The notes under the pieces: model-generated
What the model saw: only the letters and a program-made list of their open reading frames with translations
What the model was told of the DNA's origin: nothing
Database searches by the model: none
Position numbers and translations under genes: made by a program
Shown here: positions 19,758-27,007 of the stretch, piece after piece
Position numbering within the stretch: the first letter of the stretch is position 1
Layout: every line of letters begins with the position of its first letter
Source: Kolteria novifilia
GTDB lineage: Bacteria; Planctomycetota; Planctomycetia; Kolteriales; Kolteriaceae
DNA: 64,000 nt
NCBI GenBank assembly: GCA_007748055.1
Contig: CP036279.1
Span: 4,712,001 to 4,776,000, forward strand
Direction: 5' to 3'

Positions 19758-20792
19758 GTGTCGTTGCGATCGTCGGCGATCTTTACTGGCATTCTCCTGG
19801 CGTCGATCGCGCTGCCGGGCTGCTCCCAAACAAAGCAGTCGCGTCGCAGCGCGTCGAGACATCGTCCAGCGGTCGCCACGCGACCCCCCCAAAACCCGCA
19901 GCCTCCTCAAACACCCCCCATCAAGGTCGGCGAGGAGCGCCCCGCACTGGTCGCCACCGAGGTCACCCCGCTGACGATGCCGTCCGCGAAAGCCGCGGTC
20001 GCCCAAGAGAAGAAATCACCGCAAACCATTACAACAAGCGAAGTTAACCAACCATCCGTCGTTACGCCCGTCAAGTCGACGGAACCGACGGGCCCCGAGT
20101 GGAACCTGGCGCAAGCCAAACGCGTCACCGCTCGAGCGGTTGAGTTCGCCCAAAAACATCCGAAGTACACCTGCCGCGTGACACGACAGGAACGGGTTCG
20201 CGGTCGTTTGCAACCGCGCGAAGTCATGGTCATGAACCTTCGTCAGGAGCCGCGCAGCGTCCACTTTCGTTGGCTTAACGACGAAAATGAAGGACGGCAG
20301 TGCGTTTGGGTCGATGGCCAGCGCGAAGGCCAGCTCATCGTCCTCGGGGGACGGGGTGACTTCATCTTCCGAGGCCGACGCATGACGCTCGATCCCAACG
20401 GGATCATGGCGCGAGGCCGCAGTCGCTACTCCATCACCGAGAGCGGGATGGACATCATGATCGGCCGACTCCAGGAGAAGATTGACGCCCTCGACCAAGG
20501 GAACGAAACCTTGGGACGCGTCGAGTACGTCGGTCCCGCGTCGATCAAGGAGTGGCCCAATCCCCTTCAGCAAGTCAACCACCTCATTCCTCCGGGCGTC
20601 GAACCCGGATTCGATCATGGTGGCGTCCGCAAATACTATTGCGATCTGGAGACGGGCCAAGTCGTCCTGGTCGAGGCCGTCGACTCCGGCGGCAAGTTGG
20701 TCGAGTACTTCCGCATCGACCGTTTCGTCGAAAACCCCACCCTCAGCGACGAGGACTTCAACCCCGACCAGATCTGGCCCGAGACGAGCTAG
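19758..20792 (+). CDS. DUF1571-like lipoprotein
   Basis: A lipoprotein of about 344 residues. After the GTG chosen at 19758 comes LRSSAIFTGILLASIALPGC, a signal with lipobox LPGC. The middle is Pro/Thr-rich and low complexity. The C-terminal half (from about residue 110, YTCRVTRQERVRGRLQPREVM) matches my memory of the DUF1571 family found in planctomycetes, function unknown. The frame is open back to 19599, but that stretch is arginine-rich and not signal-like. The start is therefore uncertain (GTG 19758 or a nearby TTG). It stands alone, divergent from the aldolase gene. Confidence 0.7.
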   Translation: MSLRSSAIFTGILLASIALPGCSQTKQSRRSASRHRPAVATRPPQNPQPPQTPPIKVGEERPALVATEVTPLTMPSAKAAVAQEKKSPQTITTSEVNQPSVVTPVKSTEPTGPEWNLAQAKRVTARAVEFAQKHPKYTCRVTRQERVRGRLQPREVMVMNLRQEPRSVHFRWLNDENEGRQCVWVDGQREGQLIVLGGRGDFIFRGRRMTLDPNGIMARGRSRYSITESGMDIMIGRLQEKIDALDQGNETLGRVEYVGPASIKEWPNPLQQVNHLIPPGVEPGFDHGGVRKYYCDLETGQVVLVEAVDSGGKLVEYFRIDRFVENPTLSDEDFNPDQIWPETS

Positions 20793-20890
20793 TCGCACCT
20801 GTCAGGCAATGGCCTGACCTACTGGTCGGTCTAGCACCGAGCGTCAGGAATTCCTCCCTTTCCTTGGGGAGAGGTCGGCGAACGCAGTGA

Positions 20891-20982
20891 GCCGGGTGAG
20901 GGAGATTCGGGCTCGGTGAATCAAGGGTGATTCGCAAATGGGCCCCCCTCACCCCTAACCCCTCTCCCCCGGGGAGAGGGGG
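20891..20982. repeat. Inverse copy of the interspersed element at 2775-2866
   Basis: Read in reverse complement it gives GGGGAGAGGGG-like arms, GGGGTGAGGG, then GCGAATCACCC, then AATCTCCCTCACCCG, in the same order as 2775-2866. A further arm (TTGGGGAGAGG, 20874-20884) and GGCGAACGCAGTGAGCC lie just outside. The two copies are about 18 kb apart, both in gene-free DNA after a stop codon. Confidence 0.75.
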
Positions 20983-21047
20983 AACCCTCAAGCCTGACAC
21001 TCAGGTCTTGACGGACCACGACATGCCTTCTGAATACCCCCAAAAAC

Positions 21048-21170
21048 GTGGGATCCTCTTTGCATGCCCACGCGAGCGTGGGATCCTCTTTGCATGCCCA
21101 CGCGAGCGTGGGATCCACTTTGCATGCCCACGCGAGCGTGGGATCCACTTTGCATGCCCACGCGAGCGTG
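21048..21170. repeat. Tandem array of 30-bp palindromic units
   Basis: Four units of exactly 30 bases start at 21048, 21078, 21108 and 21138, with a partial fifth at 21168. Each joins GTGGGATCC(T/A)CTTTGCAT to GCCCACGCGAGC, so GCCCACGCGAGCGTGGG forms a hairpin at every junction. The first two units have CTCTT and the next two CACTT. The same palindrome occurs singly at 31225, 32130 and 62069. Confidence 0.9.
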
Positions 21171-21545
21171 GGACATGGCCCCCCCCGGAGCCGAGGGGAA
21201 ACCGGAGTTGTCGCGACAGCCTCCCCTTCTCCCCAATTCGCCGTGAAACCGCCAAAATGGCACTGGATGAAAAACAATCGTGAAGAACTGGCAGGTTTTT
21301 CCGCAGCTCGATTGGTGTCCCGGCTATCTCAATTGACGCATTCCATTCTATCGGAGACACTTAAGTCAATCGGACGACATGAGGCACTGTGTCCGGTTTC
21401 GGCACGATTATTGCCGAGTTGGAGCATGGTGGTCGTCCGCGCAGTGCGAGGAGCCTCCATCCGCGAGGCGATGCCTCGCCCCAGAGCCGGCCGAGGTGGT
21501 TGGTTGACTTCTAGTGGTCGGTGCGTGCCAAACGAGGAAGGCGCG

Positions 21546-21938
21546 GTGAAGAGCAACGTTGAGCCTTACTCCCTACTCATCGCCGACGATGACGACGCCC
21601 ACCGGAGTACTCTCCAAGCGATCCTCGAGCCCAAGGGTTACCGGACGATTTTGGCGTCCGATGGGCGCGAAGCGCTTGAGATCGTCCAAGTTCGCATCGT
21701 CCACTGCCTATTGCTCGACATGCACATGCCCGAACTGACGGGTATCGAAATGCTCGAGATCGTACGCCGGACGCGAACGACCTTGCCCGCCATCATGTTG
21801 ACGGCCGACGACACCAGCGAACTGCGCGAGCGCGCTCGATCCCTGTCCGTCTACTCGCTCCTGACCAAGCCGGTCACGCGCGAGCAGGTGACCGGAGCGG
21901 TGCGAAATGCCTTGGAAACGACCTACCACACTGCTTGA
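21546..21938 (+). CDS. Single-domain response regulator (receiver only)
   Basis: A 130-residue CheY-like receiver: acidic pocket IADDDD, phosphoacceptor in LLLDMHMPELTG, threonine switch MLTADD and lysine in LLTKPV. No output domain follows. The start is a GTG at 21546 with GAGGAAG 5 bases before it, so translation begins VKSNVEPYSLLIADDDD. The frame is open to 21048 only because the 30-bp repeats happen to be stop-free. It lies 60 bases before groES on the same strand. The cognate kinase is not adjacent; it could belong to an orphan system. Confidence 0.88.
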   Translation: MKSNVEPYSLLIADDDDAHRSTLQAILEPKGYRTILASDGREALEIVQVRIVHCLLLDMHMPELTGIEMLEIVRRTRTTLPAIMLTADDTSELRERARSLSVYSLLTKPVTREQVTGAVRNALETTYHTA

Positions 21939-21997
21939 TCAGCAACCGATGTGTCGTAAACATCCACGGGGAACTTCGTCATAGAGGAGATACAACG

Positions 21998-22285
21998 TTG
22001 AAGATCGTGCCTTTGAACGAGAAGGTCGTCGTTAAGCGTCTTGAAGCCGAGTCGACGACCGCCGGAGGCATCGTCCTTCCCGAAGCCGCGAAAGAGAAGC
22101 CCCGCGAAGGCGAGGTCCTCTCCGTGGGCGATGGGAAGCGACTCGAGAACGGCGAACGACTGGCCTTCCAAATCAAGAAGGGTGATCGCGTCATCTTTTC
22201 CAGCTACGCGGGAACCGAGATCAACGTCGGTGGAGACGATCTGTTGATCATGACCGAGGACGACATCCTCGCGATCGTCGGCTGA
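21998..22285 (+). CDS. groES: Co-chaperonin GroES (10 kDa chaperonin)
   Basis: A 95-residue GroES. It begins with a TTG at 21998 (LKIVPLNEKVVVKRLEAE) after AGAGGAGA at 7 bases, and contains the mobile loop TTAGGIVLPEAAKEKP and the end NVGGDDLLIMTEDDILAIVG. It caps GroEL rings and helps protein folding in the cytosol. No groEL follows: a terminator comes about 30 bases after the stop. So groEL, if present, is elsewhere, as is common when several groES/groEL copies exist. I see no CIRCE operator upstream. Confidence 0.93.
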   Translation: MKIVPLNEKVVVKRLEAESTTAGGIVLPEAAKEKPREGEVLSVGDGKRLENGERLAFQIKKGDRVIFSSYAGTEINVGGDDLLIMTEDDILAIVG

Positions 22286-22316
22286 CGAACCACTCGTCCA
22301 TGAGCGAACCAAACGA

Positions 22317-22355
22317 AGGGGTGCCCGGCTTGGGACACCCCTCGTTGTTTTCTTG
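22317..22355 (+). terminator. Rho-independent terminator of groES
   Basis: AGGGGTGCCC (22317-22326) pairs with GGGACACCCCT (22332-22342) with one bulged base, followed by CGTTGTTTTCTTG. It ends the transcript before VgrG. Confidence 0.8.
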
Positions 22356-22564
22356 ACCATTCTCTCCCCACCACCGCCATCCACTTTCTCCCAAGAGTCA
22401 AGTTTCGACCTGCTCCTCCCCGAGCGACAAATCGCGTGGCCGTGCGTCACGCCTCCCTTTGGCGTCGGAAAACTTTTTCCACTCTGAACAGAAGAGGTGT
22501 TGTCGGGAGGCGGTCAGCTCACGATGATCACAATGCTAGTGTTCCACCTAGACAAGGATGAGCC

Positions 22565-25500
22565 ATGGCCAGCGCGTCGGATACCTCCACCTCTCAGCAA
22601 GGTCAGTTTGTTCGCCTGGACTTTGATCACGCCGGGCGTGGTATTCCGCCGCTCGACCAGGACGTTCTGTGTGCGGTGGCACTGGATGGAGACGAGGCGC
22701 TCAGCGAACTCTACCGCTTCGACGTCGAGGCGGTGATCGACCGAGGCCGCGACCGCGACCAGTTCGAATACGACGTCGAGGACCAGGACGGACAACACGC
22801 CACCAAGCGGGGATTGGACTTCGAAGACGTCATCGGCCGGCCTCTGACGATCACGCTCAAATCCAACACTCCCGACGCCCCGCGATTGATCCACGGTGTC
22901 GTCAGCGAGATCGAGGATGTGGGCCAAGACGAACGGTTCGACCGCTTCAAGCTCCGCGTCGTCCCCGCGCTCTGGACCGCGACCCTCAACCGCCGCTTCA
23001 TGGTCTTCGTCGACAAGACGATCAAAGAAGTGATCGAGCACTATCGCAAGCTCTACACCGATCTCGACTTCGACTTGAGCCAACTGGGTGACACCTATCC
23101 GAAGCACGCGTTGCGGGTGCAATTCGACGAGTCCGACTGCGACTTCCTCCGTCGGATTCTCGACGAAGAGGGAATCTACTTCAGCTTCCGCCACACCAAG
23201 GGACGTCACACGATCGTCTTCGCGGACGACTCCCGACTCGCTCGGGAACCGATCGACGCCCCCTACGCCCTCCAAACCCACGGCGCGATCTCCTCGTGGC
23301 GCCGGTCGCGGCGTCTCCGGCCCACGAAGGTCCGGCTCGGCGATCACTGTACCGCCCACGAACCCGAACAGGCCCACGAGGCGACGCGAGCGCTCTCCTT
23401 CGCGCCGGAGGATCGGCTCGGTATCGGCGAGTATCGGGAGTATCCCGCGAGCATCGGGTCGCGCGTGGGCAGCGAGGCGCTGCTTGGGGGTAATGGCGCC
23501 GTGGCGTCCGCGGTGCAGATCGGGGAATCGCTCTCGGTCCGCCGACTCGAGGAAGCTCGGCGCGACGCGAGCCTCGCCAGCGCCACGTCGGATCTCGCCC
23601 TCGTCGCGGCCGGATCGCACGTGACGATGAACGGCCATCCGCACGCTGATGGGAGCTATTTCGTCACCCGCGTCGAACACCAGGTTCGTCAGGGCGAGTA
23701 TCACGGGATCTCCCTCGGCAAAGGGCAGGAGAAGACGGGTTACTCGAATCGTTTCACCTGCCAATCGACCGAACAGGCCTTTCGCCCCACCCGACGGCAG
23801 CATCGGCGGCGCCCTCGTGGCCCCTTGACCGCGACGGTGATCGGAACCCAGGGAGCGGAGATCGACACCAACATCTTGGGCGAAGTGAAGGTCGCATTCC
23901 TCGGCGCCGAGTATCCGGGGGACGAGCCGACCTCGACGTGGGTTCCCGTCCGCCACGAGTGGTCGGGACACCACTACGGTCTCTTCACTCTTCCCCGCAT
24001 CGGTCAGCGGGTGATGGTCGACTTCATCAACGGCGAGATGGAACGTCCCGTCGTCGTCGGCAGTCTCTGGGACACCCGGCAAGAGCCGCCGCTGGATCTC
24101 TCGGTGCCCGCCAACCGCAACAAATTCGTCCTGAAGAGCAAGACGGTCCAGGGCGACGAGCACGACAACTTCAACGGGTTGTTGCTCAACGATGACAAGG
24201 GCAAGGAAAGCGCCAGCCTCCGCGCCCAGAACGAGCTCTTTTTAGCGTCGAAGAACGAATGCACCATCGCGGCAACTTCGACGGTCCGCTCGTATGCGGG
24301 CGCCAGCTCGGTCAACGTCGTCGGTGGTTTCCCCATGCAGACGTACACCATCAAGGACAACGCGACCGGAACGGAGACCGGCTCGTCGAGTTCCGGAACG
24401 AACGGGCGGAGTGATCAGCAAGCCAATGGATCAAGCTCCGCGGCGTCCCCCCAGTCTCGGGAGGTGACACGATCGACACCGTCGTCGAACTCCTCCGCTC
24501 CTCTTTCCAACCGTTGGGGCGAGGTAGAGATGAAGGTGCAAGACTCTCTAGGGCTGCCATTTGGTAGTCGAACCAACATGACGGGTGGGTTCAATACCGA
24601 TTCCACCATGGGTTGGTACACGTCCGCCAACATGGGAGGCCACGAACTATTCGTGATTGAACCTCTGTATCTCGGTGAGCTGTTGGGAGTTCGGTCGGCA
24701 AAGGTGCTGAACGTCAGTCGAGGAGTCAATCCCTTTGGAACGTCACAGTTCACCATGGGATCACGAAGCACCTTCCACTTTGGCCCGACCGACACCATTG
24801 TCCGTCACAATGGCAGTACGTTCGAATACCACAGTCACCGCCGCGCGGTACCGACGGTGTGGTCGAATATCTACGCGATGACGCGCTCGCTGTCGTTGCT
24901 GATGCCATGGATTCCGATGGGCTATGACATCGGGGTGAACCCCATCGCCGACGTGGTCAAGTATGCCGCCATCCCGCTTGACATCGTCGCTGGCATCTTT
25001 GAGACAAAATGGGCGAAGGCGAACGTGGCGCTGTCGGCGACCAAGAGGTCCATCGCGATCGCGAAGGCCTATCTGAAGCGAGCCCAGTCTTTGGCCGTTG
25101 CTTCCCCGTGGAACGCCGAGTTGCAAAATGCCGCGAAGTCGGCGAAGGAAGTCCTCGAGCAACTTGTCGAAGACGAGAAAGAAATGGAGAAGAGCACAGA
25201 CTTGGGATCCGGACTTCACAAGTACTTGGATGGCACCTTCGAAACGGCGGCGGAACGTGTCGTTCTCTCTGCACATGACGGCCGAAACGCGAAAATGGGC
25301 GACATCCTTCTCCACGCGACCAAGACCGCCTTCGTGACAGCGCCCACGATCGTCGAGGACGGAAATCTCATCGTCAACGGCGACGACAAGGTGGAAATCA
25401 CGACATCGTCAACAGGGGCGTTGACATTCGGAGCAAGAAAGGGGCTGAACCCAGAGAGACCGGCAAGCTTGAAGATTGACCAATTCCGCGCCAGCCTGCA

Positions 25501-25705
25501 TCACGGCAAAGAAGTGATCATCGACACGGGAGTATCAAGCAATCGAAGCACAATCACCTTGACGGGTCCGTCGATCAAGATCCAGGTGGGAACTTCGACA
25601 ATCTCTATTTCCAAGCAAAATATCACGATGAAGGCCGTCAACATCAACCTCGAGGCTCTCGCGGCCATCAATTTGAAGTCCCCACAAACCAACGTCACGA
25701 TGTAA
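22565..25705 (+). CDS. VgrG-type spike protein with inserted helical region
   Basis: A 1046-residue VgrG (TssI). Residues 20-400 are the gp27-like base, about 420-505 the gp5 OB domain (GEVKVAF...WVPVRHEWSG...LPRIGQRVMVDFINGEMERPVVVGSLWD), and 520-590 plus 985-1046 the beta-prism needle (ITLTGPSIKIQVGTSTISISKQNITM). Between them lies an atypical stretch of about 400 residues. It has a Ser/Gly-rich linker (605-650), a segment with Trp/Met/Tyr, and a helical part with hydrophobic and coiled regions (765-880). This could be an inserted effector domain. It forms the trimeric tip of a contractile injection machine. No Hcp, PAAR or sheath gene is nearby. Confidence 0.88.
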   Translation: MASASDTSTSQQGQFVRLDFDHAGRGIPPLDQDVLCAVALDGDEALSELYRFDVEAVIDRGRDRDQFEYDVEDQDGQHATKRGLDFEDVIGRPLTITLKSNTPDAPRLIHGVVSEIEDVGQDERFDRFKLRVVPALWTATLNRRFMVFVDKTIKEVIEHYRKLYTDLDFDLSQLGDTYPKHALRVQFDESDCDFLRRILDEEGIYFSFRHTKGRHTIVFADDSRLAREPIDAPYALQTHGAISSWRRSRRLRPTKVRLGDHCTAHEPEQAHEATRALSFAPEDRLGIGEYREYPASIGSRVGSEALLGGNGAVASAVQIGESLSVRRLEEARRDASLASATSDLALVAAGSHVTMNGHPHADGSYFVTRVEHQVRQGEYHGISLGKGQEKTGYSNRFTCQSTEQAFRPTRRQHRRRPRGPLTATVIGTQGAEIDTNILGEVKVAFLGAEYPGDEPTSTWVPVRHEWSGHHYGLFTLPRIGQRVMVDFINGEMERPVVVGSLWDTRQEPPLDLSVPANRNKFVLKSKTVQGDEHDNFNGLLLNDDKGKESASLRAQNELFLASKNECTIAATSTVRSYAGASSVNVVGGFPMQTYTIKDNATGTETGSSSSGTNGRSDQQANGSSSAASPQSREVTRSTPSSNSSAPLSNRWGEVEMKVQDSLGLPFGSRTNMTGGFNTDSTMGWYTSANMGGHELFVIEPLYLGELLGVRSAKVLNVSRGVNPFGTSQFTMGSRSTFHFGPTDTIVRHNGSTFEYHSHRRAVPTVWSNIYAMTRSLSLLMPWIPMGYDIGVNPIADVVKYAAIPLDIVAGIFETKWAKANVALSATKRSIAIAKAYLKRAQSLAVASPWNAELQNAAKSAKEVLEQLVEDEKEMEKSTDLGSGLHKYLDGTFETAAERVVLSAHDGRNAKMGDILLHATKTAFVTAPTIVEDGNLIVNGDDKVEITTSSTGALTFGARKGLNPERPASLKIDQFRASLHHGKEVIIDTGVSSNRSTITLTGPSIKIQVGTSTISISKQNITMKAVNINLEALAAINLKSPQTNVTM

Positions 25706-25779
25706 CGATCAAGGGCAACACGAAGGTACGCCGCTACTTCGGTACACTTACCAGTCCCTCGGCTGCAAAGGACAACCAC

Positions 25780-26271
25780 TTGGACACCGTCGCGCTAGAT
25801 GACCCGATGAAAGTCGCCGACGAGATCGAGGCGTTCATCAAGACGCTCCCTTCGCGGACCGCCGTCTGGTGGGGACTGTTGGCGGCGGAGGCGGCCTGCG
25901 ACAACAAGCCGACCGCGGAGGAGGACAAAGCGCTTCAGGTTACCTGGAGCTGGGTCCGCCATCCGACGGCCAAACATCACATGGTCGCTCACACCGTCGC
26001 CCAAGAGTACACGACCGAAACGGCGGCCGGTTGCGCGTTGCACGCCGCCGCCGCGGCCGGAATCCTGGAGCCGGCACCTCCCGGAGCCAACACCGTTGCC
26101 GATCGGCAGGCACGATCGCTCTCGTGCGCCGCGGTCTTCTTGTCCGTCACCGAAGCGATGGATGAAGGCCTCGAGTTCGGCTATGCCCAGCTCTTGGACC
26201 TCGGCAAGCGGATTGCCGACAACATGGTCCCTTGGGCGGCCGACGACCATCAACCGAATCACCACGAATAG
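25780..26271 (+). CDS. Small protein downstream of VgrG (DUF6931-like, tentative)
   Basis: A 163-residue soluble, helical protein with a TTG start at 25780 and AAGGA upstream; ATG 25807 is an alternative. It holds SRTAVWWGLLAAEAAC in the first third and several Ala-rich helices. The WW segment and the position after vgrG resemble, from memory, the DUF6931 family near type VI secretion genes. I could not check this. It may be an adaptor or chaperone that loads the VgrG insert, or an immunity factor. The gap to VgrG is 74 bases, and the next gene follows after 16 bases. Confidence 0.6.
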   Translation: MDTVALDDPMKVADEIEAFIKTLPSRTAVWWGLLAAEAACDNKPTAEEDKALQVTWSWVRHPTAKHHMVAHTVAQEYTTETAAGCALHAAAAAGILEPAPPGANTVADRQARSLSCAAVFLSVTEAMDEGLEFGYAQLLDLGKRIADNMVPWAADDHQPNHHE

Positions 26272-26287
26272 CGGGAACGTGACAGCA

Positions 26288-27007
26288 ATGGAAGTACCCA
26301 AGCTCGAAGAACTCCGCGAAGCGCTTGCCCAGTTGAACTCCCATCGTGGCGACATCGAGTCGGCGATCGAGAAGTTGCCGAAGGGCGACCTCCGCGACTT
26401 GGCTCAAGCCCTGACCCGGAAGGTCTTCGAACAGACCGCCGAGTTCGAAGGGATGCGAGAGGAGGCTCAGGGCCAACTCCAAGGAATGATCGACGAGGCG
26501 AGGAACAATCTCGCGGAGGCCAATCGCATCAAGGAAGAGGCCGATCGACTCGCGGCGAACCCTCCCAAGCCCGCCGAGGCGGAGCCTCCCCTCATCGACG
26601 AGAAGTTCGGCGAGACGATGCGCGAGCGATTGCAAGCACGCTACGCGGATCGCCCTGGCCCCGAGGTCGCGCCGGAGTTCAGCGATTGGGCCTATTCGGT
26701 GATGAGCACGATGTCGTCCGGACTCGCGTCGCGACCGGATCAACCCGCCGCCGGGCAGACGGAAGCGGCCTTCGCCCAGCAAGCCGAGCAATGGAGCCGC
26801 TGGGTTCGTGATTCCTTCAGCGCCACCGGCGTCGACCCCAGAACGCTCTCGGCGTCGTCGACGCAGTCGTTGCTCGCTTCGTCGTGGAGCGGCTGGCTCG
26901 AACCGGGCAGCGTCGGCGGCGATCTCCACAAGCCCCTCGCCGAGAACGACCCAACGCCGCCGGCCTCGGATGAGTCGGTGCAGCGGTGGAAGGACGTGCT
27001 TGAATGA
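26288..27007 (+). CDS. Coiled-coil protein in the VgrG cassette
   Basis: A 239-residue protein with a charged heptad-type coiled coil across about 5-95 (QLNSHRGDIESAIEKLPKGD and the Gln/Glu-rich stretch after it), then a Pro-rich linker and a Trp/Ser-rich C-terminal part. I know of no family. ATG 26288 sits 16 bases after the previous stop; the earlier frame from 26096 overlaps that gene and is rejected. Its last codons overlap the kinase start in ATGA, so the two should be translated together. A scaffold or kinase substrate role is possible, by inference. Confidence 0.6.
   Translation: MEVPKLEELREALAQLNSHRGDIESAIEKLPKGDLRDLAQALTRKVFEQTAEFEGMREEAQGQLQGMIDEARNNLAEANRIKEEADRLAANPPKPAEAEPPLIDEKFGETMRERLQARYADRPGPEVAPEFSDWAYSVMSTMSSGLASRPDQPAAGQTEAAFAQQAEQWSRWVRDSFSATGVDPRTLSASSTQSLLASSWSGWLEPGSVGGDLHKPLAENDPTPPASDESVQRWKDVLE

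Larger units (their letters stand above)
20793..21545. other. Repeat-bearing intergenic region
   Basis: About 750 bases without a gene, holding the inverted copy of the 2775-2866 element and the 30-bp palindrome array, each listed separately. The remaining 21180-21545 shows nothing I can support except the start region of the response regulator. Confidence 0.6.
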
